Source: Peribacillus muralis (GTDB lineage Bacteria; Bacillota; Bacilli; Bacillales; DSM-1321). Taken from it: DNA of 64,000 nucleotides. Shown here piece by piece: positions 16,786 through 25,260 of the stretch. The first letter of the stretch is position 1; each line of letters opens with the position of its first letter. Where the stretch lies: assembly GCF_001645685.2 (NCBI RefSeq), contig NZ_CP017080.1, positions 2,843,051 through 2,907,050 on the forward strand, given 5' to 3'. A program made the position numbers and the translations under genes. The notes under the pieces were generated by a model. That model had not been told where the DNA came from. It saw only the letters and a program-made list of their open reading frames with translations, and did no database searches.

Positions 16786-17259
16786 TCTATGTCCCTCCTT
16801 AATCTTGTATCGATTGTCTCGCTTTCTAATTATATATTGATTTGCATGAAAACTCGATTTAAAAGAACAAAATAACACAAAAGTCATGCATTTATGACAA
16901 AAAAAGGCGTAATAATGCCACCACTCCCGATTCTGCATGATTAAACGAAAGATCCACCTTCCATTTAAGGACCATTTTACCATAAAATAATCCACTTTGA
17001 TAGATTTGGTACTTGCAAGCTTCCCTTGAATGATTGCTGATACATCGTATTCTATTTGACCCTTACGAAAGCTTTTCGCGATTTCCATGACGAACTTGCT
17101 TCACCTTCCTTCCAGCCTTTAAAAGTAGATTAACATGACAAATACGGTTTTAAACGATAAAATATGTAGTATAAGGTTCCTTTCCTGTTTCATTAAATAG
17201 GTGAAATTTTTCCGTGTCATTTGCTTAATGGATGCATGCAAAATCATAAGGAGGAAACT
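16786..17259. other. Intergenic region between divergent operons
   Basis: About 470 bases between the coiled-coil gene (minus) and the YwnF-like gene (plus). It must hold both promoters. I see no convincing gene; a minus-strand open stretch to 17088 is discussed under rejected items. Confidence 0.45.
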
Positions 17260-17709
17260 ATGAATATAAAACTAACGAATATCCCGAGTTTCATGCAGGC
17301 AGAACTTGACCAGCTTCAGGAAAATCTATCTCCTATGTTGAAGAAAAGCATGAAATACGGCTTGCTATCGACTGCGATGATCGGGTTTTCCGTCATCAAT
17401 CTTTTTTTCTTATTCTTTAACAACGAGTCCTTATCGATCTCGAATATAGCACTTGGAATCTATGCATTGATTGGCGCTATCGGATTTGCTCTATTGAAGG
17501 AAAATAAGCATAACCAAAAAGAAATTGCTAAAATGAGCCGGACCTATATGTTGGACAGGATGAAAAAAAGCCGCTATGTAACGGAGGCGCGAAAAAGCAA
17601 TTACTATAAAAAGGTGAATGAGCAGCCTCTATATGCCATGAATGTTTTTTTCGAGTTTCTAGCGGAAGAACAGCAGCGGAAGGACCAATCCTTCCATAAC
17701 GAATTTTAA
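17260..17709 (+). CDS. YwnF-like membrane protein (DUF5392 type)
   Basis: Protein of 149 residues with two hydrophobic segments (about 34-54 and 64-80) between cytoplasmic ends. It resembles B. subtilis YwnF in layout and in IPSFMQAELDQLQENLSPMLKKS, YALIGAIGFAL and EQPLYAMNVFFEFLAEEQ; recall-based. ATG at 17260 follows AAGGAGGAAACT, so it is preferred to an earlier in-frame TTG/ATG. No function is known for the family. It stands alone, followed by a terminator. Confidence 0.75.
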   Translation: MNIKLTNIPSFMQAELDQLQENLSPMLKKSMKYGLLSTAMIGFSVINLFFLFFNNESLSISNIALGIYALIGAIGFALLKENKHNQKEIAKMSRTYMLDRMKKSRYVTEARKSNYYKKVNEQPLYAMNVFFEFLAEEQQRKDQSFHNEF

Positions 17710-17718
17710 AGGCAACAA

Positions 17719-17747
17719 GCCCCTTCATGATCGTTCAAGAAGGGGGC
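17719..17747 (+). terminator. Stem-loop after YwnF-like gene
   Basis: GCCCCTTC at 17719-17726 pairs with GAAGGGGG at 17739-17746, starting 10 bases after the stop codon. Confidence 0.6.
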
Positions 17748-17977
17748 CCGGGCTATAGCAGAACTCGCGATAATGGATTGACCTTGAGCAATTTATACGT
17801 TGGTCGACCTTTGCCACTGCTGGTGCTCGGCCTAGCGCTTGCAGTGACTCTCATGTCTCGCACTTCTTAGCAGGACTTCCGCCCTTTCAATCAATGAACT
17901 ATTCATGGCAGCTGCCCTTTCTTTAAAAATCGAATTCACGAAAACGGTGGAAGAAGATTTTTGACAGGAAATGAACT

Positions 17978-18009
17978 AAAGCCCCCTTATGAACGCATAA
18001 GGGGGCTTT
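17978..18009. terminator. Terminator of general stress gene
   Basis: AAAGCCCCCTTAT at 17978-17990 pairs perfectly with ATAAGGGGGCTTT at 17997-18009. It lies 17 bases past the stop of the stress protein gene on the minus strand. Confidence 0.8.
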
Positions 18010-18025
18010 ATATTAATGCTGACAT

Positions 18026-18469
18026 TCATTCACTTAGTACGAGGTCTGCAATGACAAGGATTTTTCCTGCCTTGATATCTTCCACGTATTGATCGACTTC
18101 TTCTTCCTCTAATCCCATATCCAATAGCGGTTTCCTCAAGCCGCCTGCTCCTGAGGCTGCTCCAGCTGCCGCTCCGCCAAACGTTGCAAATATCGGCCCA
18201 GCTGCCAGGATGGGTCCTATTCCCGGTACGGCTAATGCACTCATCCCAATCAATAGCCCCGTCAAGCCGACAGCACCGCCAGCTGCTGCACCGGCTACCA
18301 ATCCATCAGTCTTTGTCGGGCTGACTTCTTCCGCTTCATTAGGCAATTTGTCAATGTTCTTTGCTATGATGGATATTTGTTCCGAAGTATATCCTTGTTG
18401 CTTTAAATTCCCTACTGCTTCAGTCGCTTGTTTTTCATTTTCATATATTGCGATAAACCTCTTGTCCAT
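18026..18469 (-). CDS. General stress protein 17M-like, glycine-zipper
   Basis: Protein of 147 residues. Residues 1-45 match the general stress protein 17M/YflT-like domain (FIAIYENEKQATEAVGNLKQQGY). The middle (about 55-105) is a Gly/Ala-rich glycine-zipper hydrophobic region (GLVAGAAAGGAVGLTGLLIG) that could insert in membranes. The end is acidic. ATG has AAAGGAGCAGATACC upstream. A sigma-B-type promoter lies 35-60 bases upstream, consistent with a role in general stress. Molecular function unknown. Confidence 0.82.
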   Translation of the reverse strand: MDKRFIAIYENEKQATEAVGNLKQQGYTSEQISIIAKNIDKLPNEAEEVSPTKTDGLVAGAAAGGAVGLTGLLIGMSALAVPGIGPILAAGPIFATFGGAAAGAASGAGGLRKPLLDMGLEEEEVDQYVEDIKAGKILVIADLVLSE

Positions 18470-18503
18470 GGTATCTGCTCCTTTAAAAGTAATGTACTCT
18501 ACA

Positions 18504-18528
18504 ATACCCTTATTTGAGCTTCACTAAC
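18504..18528 (-). promoter_or_regulatory. Sigma-B-type promoter of general stress gene
   Basis: Minus strand: -35 GTTAGT at 18528-18523, 13-base spacer, -10 GGGTAT at 18509-18504. The sigma-B consensus is GTTTAA-N12-15-GGGTAT, so the -10 is exact and the -35 keeps four of six bases. Confidence 0.65.
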
Positions 18529-18549
18529 CCTCCATAGAAAAAATGAATG

Positions 18550-19797
18550 TCACCCGCGAATTTGCCCCTGACCATAAATGAAGTACTTGCTCGATGTCAT
18601 GGCAGGCAGGCCCATTGGTCCACGTGCATGAAGCTTTTGAGTGGAAATGCCGATTTCTGCACCATAACCGAATTCAAAGCCATCTGTAAAACGGGTGGAA
18701 GCATTGTGGTAAACTGCTGCTGCATCCACTTTATTTAAAAATATGGCGGCGTTTTGTTCATCTTTCGTAAGAATCGCTTCGGAATGCTTCGTACCGTAGC
18801 AATTGATATGATCGATGGCTTCCGTTACATCCTTAACGATTTTCACGCTGATTTTCAATGCTAGGTATTCATTGGACCAATCTTCCTCCGTAGCAGCTTT
18901 CGCTTTCGGAAAAGCAAGGCATACCTCGTCATCCCCAACTATTTCGATTCCCGCTTCATCGAGAAGTGTCAGTATGCGCTGGCCATTTCCCTTAAACCAG
19001 TTTTCATGAATGAGCAAGCTCTCGATTGCATTGCATACGGATGGACGCTGTGTTTTACCGTTTAAGACAACGCTCCCGACCATATCGATATCTGCCGCCT
19101 CGTCGATGAAGATATGGCAATTACCTGCTCCTGTTTCAAGGACGGGAACAGTGGACTCCTTAATGACCGTTTCAATTAACTGCTTACCTCCCCGGGGAAT
19201 CAAAACATCTAAGTATTCATTAAGATGGAAAAGTTCCTTAGCGGTTTCTCGGCTCGTATCTTCGATCAGCTGTATAGCTTCCACAGGAATATCCGTTTTC
19301 TCCAAAGCTTCATGGATGGAGGAAACCAACGCCATATTGGAATGTCTCGCTGATGAACTCCCCCTTAGCAGGACGGCATTCCCCGTTTTTAAAGCTAATG
19401 TAGCGGCATCGATGGTCACATTCGGCCTTGCTTCATAAATCATTCCAATTACACCGATCGGCACCCGCCGTTTTTTAATCAATAAACCGTTTTCTTTTTC
19501 GATCGTCTCCAATGTTTCACCGATTGGATCTTTTAATTCTATTAAAAGCCTTATCGCAGCTGCCATATCATCTATACGAACATCATTTAACATGATCCGA
19601 TCCAATATTGACTCACTCAAGCCCTTTTTTCGGCCTTCTTCAAGATCTTTTTTGTTTTCTAGTAACAGCCTTTCTTTATCGTTAACAAGTTGCTCAGCTA
19701 TTTTCTCGAGTGCCTCATTCTTTTTTCCCGTTGTCGCTCCGATTAGCTCATAACTGGCTGCCTTCGCTGCTTTACCCTTCGCCATCACTTCACTCAT
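18550..19797 (-). CDS. proA: Gamma-glutamyl phosphate reductase
   Basis: Second enzyme of proline synthesis, 415 residues; it reduces glutamyl-5-phosphate with NADPH to glutamate semialdehyde. Family motifs include [27 protein letters not shown] and [14 protein letters not shown], in the aldehyde dehydrogenase fold. ATG is preceded by GGGGGC. It lies 32 bases after proB in one operon, so it shares the proline-responsive T-box leader. Confidence 0.97.
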   Translation of the reverse strand: MSEVMAKGKAAKAASYELIGATTGKKNEALEKIAEQLVNDKERLLLENKKDLEEGRKKGLSESILDRIMLNDVRIDDMAAAIRLLIELKDPIGETLETIEKENGLLIKKRRVPIGVIGMIYEARPNVTIDAATLALKTGNAVLLRGSSSARHSNMALVSSIHEALEKTDIPVEAIQLIEDTSRETAKELFHLNEYLDVLIPRGGKQLIETVIKESTVPVLETGAGNCHIFIDEAADIDMVGSVVLNGKTQRPSVCNAIESLLIHENWFKGNGQRILTLLDEAGIEIVGDDEVCLAFPKAKAATEEDWSNEYLALKISVKIVKDVTEAIDHINCYGTKHSEAILTKDEQNAAIFLNKVDAAAVYHNASTRFTDGFEFGYGAEIGISTQKLHARGPMGLPAMTSSKYFIYGQGQIRG

Positions 19798-19829
19798 TTC
19801 AAATGCCCCCTATTCCTGCTTTAGATTAA

Positions 19830-20918
19830 TTATGCTTTCACCCATCTATCACGGTGGATGACTTCAATGGATGTGATTACAAGCTCGGTTGTCCGCTTGC
19901 CCATGGCCTGTTTCAATTCCTCATCGGAATATAGGACCTCTCCACGACCTAACAATCCGTTTGCCCCATAGACCTCCACGACGTCCCCCTTGTTAAAAAC
20001 GCCGGTAATATCATAAATCCCTGCAGGCAATAGACTGCTTCCATTCGAAACCAATGCCCGTTCAGCACCTTCATCAACGAAGATTTTTCCGGAAACTTGT
20101 GAATGAAGGGAGATCCATTGCTTGTTTTTCGTAACCGTCGTCAAGACGTCCTTGCCAATGTATGTGCCGTCCCCTTCACCCTCAAGGATCTTGATGAGTT
20201 TTTCACTTCCCGCTCCAGACCCGATAAATACTTTCACACCAAGAGACAATGCTGTCTGGGCAGCAATCAGCTTTGACTTCATCCCTCCTGTGCCCACACT
20301 GGAGCCTGTACCTTTTGCCATGTGCAATAAATCGTCCGTGACGTCGGAAAGCTTATCAAATCGTTTAGCCTCCGGGTTTGTATGGGGATTGGCATCATAG
20401 AGGCCATTGATGTCCGTTAAAATGATTAAGTGGTTAGCGTGGACCAATCCGCTCACTAAAGCGGAGAGCATATCATTGTCACCGAAGGTCAGCTCTTCGA
20501 CAGATACTGTATCATTTTCATTGATGATCGGCAGGATGCCACGCTCCAGCAACTCCATTAATGTAGCATAGGCATTCTTGTATCTATCTTTTTTCGAGAA
20601 ATCCTTACGGGTTAACAAAATCTGTGCCGGCACGATTCCAAACTGCCCCAACTGCTCCATATATGACTGAATCAGCAAGCTTTGGCCCACAGCCGCTGCC
20701 GCTTGCTTTCCTTTTAGCGTAACGGGTCTTGTCGGATATCCGAGCTTGCGGAATCCAGTCGCTACAGCCCCTGATGATACAAGGACCACTTCATGTCCCG
20801 CTTTCCTTAAAGCTGCCACAGCCTGAATATGATCGCTAAATTTGCTTTGATCGATTTCACCTTGTGAGTTGGTTAAAGAACTACTTCCTATCTTCACTAC
20901 GATGCGTTTCTTTTCCAT
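19830..20918 (-). CDS. proB: Glutamate 5-kinase
   Basis: First enzyme of proline synthesis, 362 residues: an amino acid kinase domain (VVKIGSSSLTN; LVSSGAVATGF; NENDTVSVEELTFGDNDMLSA; GTGGMKSKL) followed by a C-terminal PUA domain (from about 275). In many proline-making bacteria it is inhibited by proline. ATG follows CTGGAGGACAGAATCG. A T-box leader precedes it, so expression responds to uncharged tRNA-Pro. Confidence 0.97.
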   Translation of the reverse strand: MEKKRIVVKIGSSSLTNSQGEIDQSKFSDHIQAVAALRKAGHEVVLVSSGAVATGFRKLGYPTRPVTLKGKQAAAAVGQSLLIQSYMEQLGQFGIVPAQILLTRKDFSKKDRYKNAYATLMELLERGILPIINENDTVSVEELTFGDNDMLSALVSGLVHANHLIILTDINGLYDANPHTNPEAKRFDKLSDVTDDLLHMAKGTGSSVGTGGMKSKLIAAQTALSLGVKVFIGSGAGSEKLIKILEGEGDGTYIGKDVLTTVTKNKQWISLHSQVSGKIFVDEGAERALVSNGSSLLPAGIYDITGVFNKGDVVEVYGANGLLGRGEVLYSDEELKQAMGKRTTELVITSIEVIHRDRWVKA

Positions 20919-20950
20919 CGATTCTGTCCTCCAGTAAATATCTTAGCCAT

Positions 20951-21195
20951 GAAAAAAAGCCCTTTTCATCCTCGAAACAAGGACGAAAAGGGCTGCTCTC
21001 CGTGGTACCACCTTCATTGAATGCCAGCTTGATGCATTCCACTTTGCCTGATAACGCCAGGTTCTGCGCCTATGTGTTGCATAGGACTCAAGAAGCAGGT
21101 TCTGCGTTTTCCTGTCGCGGGCCTTCCAGCTATTGGCGCCGCTCTCTGTCACAGTCATGTCTCGCATACTAATCTTCTCTCAACGTTCATGGTTT
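20951..21195 (-). ncRNA. T-box riboswitch (proline) ahead of proBA
   Basis: Minus-strand leader between the promoter and proB. The T-box core TGGTACCACG lies at 21010-21001, followed by a terminator with stem AGCCCTTTTC/GAAAAGGGCT and a T-run (20994-20951). The 5' part has Stem I features (AGAGAAGATTAGTA-like start; AG-rich loops). A CCT proline codon at 21099-21097, in the context GCAGAACCTGC, is the likely specifier. Uncharged tRNA-Pro would stabilise the antiterminator and allow proBA transcription. Confidence 0.9.
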
Positions 21196-21199
21196 TAAT

Positions 21200-21230
21200 A
21201 TAGTATGCAAAATTATCTTCTTGATGTCAA
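21200..21230 (-). promoter_or_regulatory. proBA promoter
   Basis: Minus-strand TTGACA at 21230-21225, with CATACTAT 17-19 bases downstream as the -10 region, just ahead of the T-box leader. Confidence 0.6.
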
Positions 21231-21259
21231 CAACATTCCTTGCATGAAAACCTACCTGC

Positions 21260-22468
21260 TTATAACGACACGGCAGGACCGAAGAACTCGTAGTGAATGT
21301 TATCCGGTTCGACGCCTAACTCCTTCAGGCATGTGATGATCGCTTTCATGAAAGGAACAGGGCCACAAATATAATAGTCAGCGTCAGGCTTTACATGGAG
21401 GCTCAATAATTCCTTATCCATATACCCTTCCTTCACAAAATTTGGCAGCTGCTTATCTTCCTTCTCCGGATTTTTAAACACGAACGCTAATTGATAGCTC
21501 TCGAGTTTCTGTGCGAGACCTGTCAGTTCTCTTCTGAACGGTTGTACTTTCCCATTATCGGAAGCATGAATGAATTGTACATCACGGTCGGGCGTTTGAT
21601 CGGCAACAGCATGCACCATGCTCATGAAAGGAGTGATTCCGACGCCGCCGCCAAGGAAGACGACAGGTGTCCCTTTCTCCAGATCAATGGAGAAATGGCC
21701 TGCAGGCGCGGTTAAGTCAAGACTGTCCCCCACCTGGATGGAATCATGCAAATAGTTCGAGACTCTGCCATCCGGAGAGCTTTCCGTCCGCTCTTTTTTA
21801 ACGGAAATTCGGAAGTAATCTTTTCCGGCAGCATCTGATAAACTATATTGCCGATTGAATAGAAAGCGTTCACCCGGTATCCCGATACGAACGGTTACAT
21901 ATTGACCAGGAAGGAAGGCTGGAATTCCTTCACCATTTGCCGGCTTTAAATAAAAGGATGTAATTACATCACTTTCCGGCACCTTTTTGACGACTGTGAA
22001 GGGTTTGAAGTCAGCCCATCCCCCTTCCTGTTTAGAAGCTTGGTCGTACATTTCCTTCTCGACGCTTATGAAAACCCCGGCGATGACTCCATAAGCGTCC
22101 CCCCATGCTTGGAGGATCTCCTCGGTAGCTGCTTCTTGCAGAACTTCCTTGATTGCAGCCAATAAATATTCCCCGACGATTGGATAATGCTCAGGCTTAA
22201 CAGCGAGACTTCTATGCTTCTGTGCAATTTGCTTCACTACGGGCAAAATCGTTTCGAGTTGATCGATATGTTTGGCAGCAGCCAAAACTGTATTGGCAAG
22301 TGCATGTTGCTGCCGTCCCTTTTTCTGGTTGGCATGATTGAAAATATTCAATAATTCCGGATATGCTTCAAAAAGATTTTTGTAGAATACGGTTGTGATG
22401 GTTGTACCATGTACCTCTAATACTGGTACAGTGGATTTAATGATTTCGATGGTTTTCTGGGATAGCAT
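21260..22468 (-). CDS. hmp: Flavohemoprotein, nitric oxide dioxygenase
   Basis: Protein of 402 residues that oxidises nitric oxide to nitrate using NAD(P)H. Residues 1-140 are a globin domain with proximal His85 and distal Tyr29/Gln53. Then an FAD domain (RQYSLSD) and an NAD domain (FLGGGVGITPFMSM; YYICGPVPFMKAI) follow. ATG at 22468 follows AAAAGGGG and gives the family length; the frame is open further upstream through the operator. It is divergent from nsrR, and NsrR-like sites lie between the two. Confidence 0.96.
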   Translation of the reverse strand: MLSQKTIEIIKSTVPVLEVHGTTITTVFYKNLFEAYPELLNIFNHANQKKGRQQHALANTVLAAAKHIDQLETILPVVKQIAQKHRSLAVKPEHYPIVGEYLLAAIKEVLQEAATEEILQAWGDAYGVIAGVFISVEKEMYDQASKQEGGWADFKPFTVVKKVPESDVITSFYLKPANGEGIPAFLPGQYVTVRIGIPGERFLFNRQYSLSDAAGKDYFRISVKKERTESSPDGRVSNYLHDSIQVGDSLDLTAPAGHFSIDLEKGTPVVFLGGGVGITPFMSMVHAVADQTPDRDVQFIHASDNGKVQPFRRELTGLAQKLESYQLAFVFKNPEKEDKQLPNFVKEGYMDKELLSLHVKPDADYYICGPVPFMKAIITCLKELGVEPDNIHYEFFGPAVSL

Positions 22469-22486
22469 AAATAAACCCCTTTTCAT

Positions 22487-22511
22487 AAACAAGTATTTTA
22501 AATACATGTTT
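22487..22511. promoter_or_regulatory. NsrR-like operator 1
   Basis: Imperfect palindrome with AAGTATTTTAAATACATG core about 20 bases upstream of the hmp start. Its two halves resemble the ATGTATTTTAAATACAT-like sites bound by B. subtilis NsrR. Confidence 0.55.
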
Positions 22512-22535
22512 ATATTAGAACGGAACTGTTTAAAA

Positions 22536-22557
22536 AGCAATATATTTAATACATCTT
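22536..22557. promoter_or_regulatory. NsrR-like operator 2
   Basis: Read on the minus strand: AAGATGTATTAAATATATT, close to the known NsrR site pattern AGATGYATTTAAATRYAT with one base missing in the centre. It lies midway between hmp and nsrR. Confidence 0.55.
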
Positions 22558-22638
22558 TTCAGCGGCTAAAGTTTAATGTTTAAAAATTGTTCACATTTAT
22601 GATATAGTCAAATGGGGATAGAATGTGAGGCGATAGAC

Positions 22639-23103
22639 ATGAGGTTGACAAGTTACTCCGATTACTCACTTAGAGTGTTGATATACCTGGCTTCCCACGA
22701 CCAAAGCAAATTATCGAATATAAAAGAGATTTCGGAAGTTTATCAACTATCTAAAAATCATTTGATGAAGATCGTTCATAATCTAGGTAAATTAGGCTAT
22801 ATCGAGACGATACGCGGAAGAAATGGCGGTTTTCGCCTGGCAAAACCACCTGCTGAAATAAATGTCGGGGAAATTGTAAGGAAAACAGAAGAGGATTTTT
22901 ATTTGGTGGAATGTTTTAAGGACCATGGCAATTGCATCATTTCCCCTGTCTGTTCATTGAAATTTGTCCTTAATGATGCTTTGGATGCTTTCCTACAGGT
23001 CCTTGATCAATATACGATTGCAGACTTCATCGAAAATAAAATGATGCTCAAAGCCTATTTCGATTCTGCAAAACAGCATGACGAAGGGACCGACTCTTTA
23101 TAA
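22639..23103 (+). CDS. nsrR: Rrf2-family nitric oxide-sensing repressor NsrR
   Basis: Fe-S transcription factor of 154 residues. It has the Rrf2 winged helix (LTSYSDYSLRVLIYLASH; QLSKNHLMKIVHNLGKLGYI) and three cluster cysteines, Cys92, Cys99 and Cys105, with the usual spacing minus one residue. NsrR represses hmp until nitric oxide damages its cluster. ATG at 22639 has GAGG 8 bases upstream and gives the family N-terminus MRLTSYSDYS. It is divergent from hmp. Confidence 0.93.
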   Translation: MRLTSYSDYSLRVLIYLASHDQSKLSNIKEISEVYQLSKNHLMKIVHNLGKLGYIETIRGRNGGFRLAKPPAEINVGEIVRKTEEDFYLVECFKDHGNCIISPVCSLKFVLNDALDAFLQVLDQYTIADFIENKMMLKAYFDSAKQHDEGTDSL

Positions 23104-23118
23104 TCGGTCCCTTTTTCA
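23084..23118 (+). terminator. Terminator after nsrR
   Basis: GGGACCGA pairs with TCGGTCCC around the nsrR stop codon and is followed by TTTTT. Confidence 0.75.
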
Positions 23119-24117
23119 TTAACCAATAATCCGTTCGATTCCACAATCCTCTTCCCTTCTCAGGTCTTTGATCCCAGTTTCCGTATTCACCAAAACTTTA
23201 AGCGGATCGTATGGATTGATCATGATGACCGTCCCCGTTTGCCTATTGGTCAGCATGACTTCTTTACCTACCAGGGTGGACATCAATTGATTGATGAACC
23301 CCATCAGTATTGCCGGATTGAATTTATCGAACATATCACGATTCATTTGTTCAATCACCTTATAAAATGGCATGGCCTTTTGATACACACGATCGGATGA
23401 CATGGCGTGAAATACATCGGCTATCGCCACGATCTTCGAATGATGATGAATATCGTTTCCCTTCAATCTTAACGGATAACCGTTCCCATTTTCCCGTTCA
23501 TGATGCTGAAGGGCAGATAATGCAATCGAAGGCGGCAATCCAGGGATATCTTTCATTAATTCATAACCATAGATTGTATGAAGCTTCATTTCCTCATATT
23601 CTGCCGCAGTCAATTTAGCCCTTTTTTCCAATACGCTCTCGGAAATCCTTGTTTTACCAACATCGTGCAGAGTGGCGGCCAAAGTCAGTGTTGAAAGATT
23701 TTCTTTGGAAAATCCAAGCTTTCTCCCTATGTAGGTCGCAATGATCGCCACACCGATATTATGGCTGTATGTGTACTCTTTGCTTGCTTGCAATTGTTCG
23801 AAAAGGTAATGAATATCCGGATTTTTTGCAGCTTCCAAAATGACAGGTGCAATATCCGTTTGAATTGCCTGGACCGTTTCAAGCTTCATATTTCCATTGC
23901 TGCGTATATCTTGAAAAAAACCTTTCATTCGAACGGAAGCTTCATTAATTTTTCTATTGATTTCCGCTTTGGATAGTGATTGATGTTCGGTCAGGCCCGA
24001 TCTGCAATCTTCGCCTTTTTTCAGTTCTGCGATCATGATGTCAATTTCCGGAATGGTAAGAGGCGGTAACGGTTTATTATTATTCAGCTTCCCTTTTCTA
24101 TTGTTCAACGCGCTCAC
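23119..24117 (-). CDS. HD-GYP domain protein, probable c-di-GMP phosphodiesterase
   Basis: Soluble protein of 332 residues. Residues about 110-270 form an HD-GYP domain with all signature groups: His119, LHDVGK (His151-Asp152-Gly154-Lys155) and HHERENGNGYP (205-215). This predicts cyclic di-GMP hydrolysis. The N-terminal 100 residues are helical with no recognised sensor, and there is no membrane segment or receiver domain. The start is GTG with GAGGAAAGT upstream. It is convergent with nsrR and appears to be a single gene. Confidence 0.88.
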   Translation of the reverse strand: MSALNNRKGKLNNNKPLPPLTIPEIDIMIAELKKGEDCRSGLTEHQSLSKAEINRKINEASVRMKGFFQDIRSNGNMKLETVQAIQTDIAPVILEAAKNPDIHYLFEQLQASKEYTYSHNIGVAIIATYIGRKLGFSKENLSTLTLAATLHDVGKTRISESVLEKRAKLTAAEYEEMKLHTIYGYELMKDIPGLPPSIALSALQHHERENGNGYPLRLKGNDIHHHSKIVAIADVFHAMSSDRVYQKAMPFYKVIEQMNRDMFDKFNPAILMGFINQLMSTLVGKEVMLTNRQTGTVIMINPYDPLKVLVNTETGIKDLRREEDCGIERIIG

Positions 24118-24193
24118 ACTTTCCTCTATTTTTTACCTATAATACCATACCCTTGATGAATCTGCAGGAGATAATGAGTGACTTTATTAAAGC

Positions 24194-24379
24194 TTACACA
24201 TGGCCTTTAAGTTCGTTGCCTAGCTTCTTTAGCTTTTCCCCAACCGTACATTCGGTAATACAGAACTGATGGGCGTAAGTACGTCCCTTCTCTTTCCGGA
24301 AATGTTTTCTCAAAAAGCAATCCTGGCAGAATGAAGTGAGGACATCTTCGACTTCTTCATAAATTTTTTTCCTATTCAT
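24194..24379 (-). CDS. ypeQ: YpeQ-like zinc-finger protein
   Basis: Small protein of 61 residues with Cys pattern FCQDCFLRKHF and FCITEC, suggesting a zinc site. Its place right after ypeP, with a 4-base overlap, matches the ypeP-ypeQ pair of B. subtilis. Function unknown. Confidence 0.78.
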   Translation of the reverse strand: MNRKKIYEEVEDVLTSFCQDCFLRKHFRKEKGRTYAHQFCITECTVGEKLKKLGNELKGHV

Positions 24380-25056
24380 GGTTGATATGGCTCCTTTGAT
24401 CCTGCAATTTCGGATTTGCTGAAAATGGCCTTTCCCTCAAGAGCAATGGTTGCCAGACGATCGGCTTCCTGATTGTCCTTTCGCGATATTGGCTTATAAA
24501 CTGGAATGATCTTTAACTTATCAAGCTTAGCCTCAATGCGGTCCAGCCACTTATTCAAATTTTCTTCCATGCATGGCCATTCACCTGAAAGTTGATTTAA
24601 GACAACAAGCGAATCCCCTTTGAATACACAGCTCTGGTGGTGGACCCCAAGTTCATCAAGTTGTCTGACGGCTTCGTGAAAGGCAGCATATTCCGCTTCG
24701 TTATTGGATTCGAATTGCTCCAGTTTTAAATTGGCGCGTAAACGCCAGAACTTTTTGCCTTGGCGAAAGTAAATGGCAACACCTATTCCGGCGATCCCTT
24801 CTTCTTTAAGGTGCCCGCCATCAAAAAAAATCGTCACATCCTGCGGTTCTTCCTCAACTTCCTTCAAGAGTTTCTTTAACTGCTTCTTCGTCCATGCTGT
24901 ATCGAATTCATCCTTGTATTCAACTTCCTTCAGCCTTCCTGCCTTTTCAAGATCTTCTGTAATGACGAGCGCAATATCGGCTTCCAGCCAATCCGATATG
25001 AAAACGGCAGATGGCTTTTTTGATGCATGATAGGTCCATTGCATAATAACCTTCAA
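24376..25056 (-). CDS. ypeP: YpeP, RNase H-like protein
   Basis: Protein of 226 residues. The C-terminal two thirds (from about 75) is an RNase H fold of the reverse-transcriptase-associated type: VTIFFDGGHLKEEGIAG (Asp), SNNEAEYAAFHEAV (Glu), FKGDSLVVLNQL (Asp) and DNQEADRLAT (Asp). The four acidic residues are present, although B. subtilis YpeP was reported to lack RNase HI activity. The start is TTG at 25056, 9-10 bases after AAAAGGAGC; this gives the LKVIMQWTYH N-terminus of the family. It is divergent from ypdQ, a second RNase H-like gene. Confidence 0.82.
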   Translation of the reverse strand: MKVIMQWTYHASKKPSAVFISDWLEADIALVITEDLEKAGRLKEVEYKDEFDTAWTKKQLKKLLKEVEEEPQDVTIFFDGGHLKEEGIAGIGVAIYFRQGKKFWRLRANLKLEQFESNNEAEYAAFHEAVRQLDELGVHHQSCVFKGDSLVVLNQLSGEWPCMEENLNKWLDRIEAKLDKLKIIPVYKPISRKDNQEADRLATIALEGKAIFSKSEIAGSKEPYQP

Positions 25057-25260
25057 AAATATCCAGCTCCTTTTCATCTCAATATTCATGCAGCATAGTC
25101 GTACAATTTGATACCTATTTTTCTCCATACCATTTATAATATAAGGTAGGGGAGTTAATGCATTCTTACTATTATAGTCCCCATATTAGCTTGAAATTCT
25201 CTGTTTCAAGCTTATTTCTCCACATAATAGTAATTCTTAAACCAGAGGGGGGAGTACATC

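Noticed and set aside
16786..17088. Minus-strand open frame extending the coiled-coil gene upstream by 101 codons
   Set aside because: A strong AAGGAGG site lies just before ATG 16785, and the upstream part includes AT-rich promoter-like DNA and non-protein-like composition. A separate short protein at 16900-17088 cannot be excluded.
20943..21167. 74-codon minus-strand frame upstream of proB
   Set aside because: It lies wholly inside the T-box leader, which explains the sequence better.
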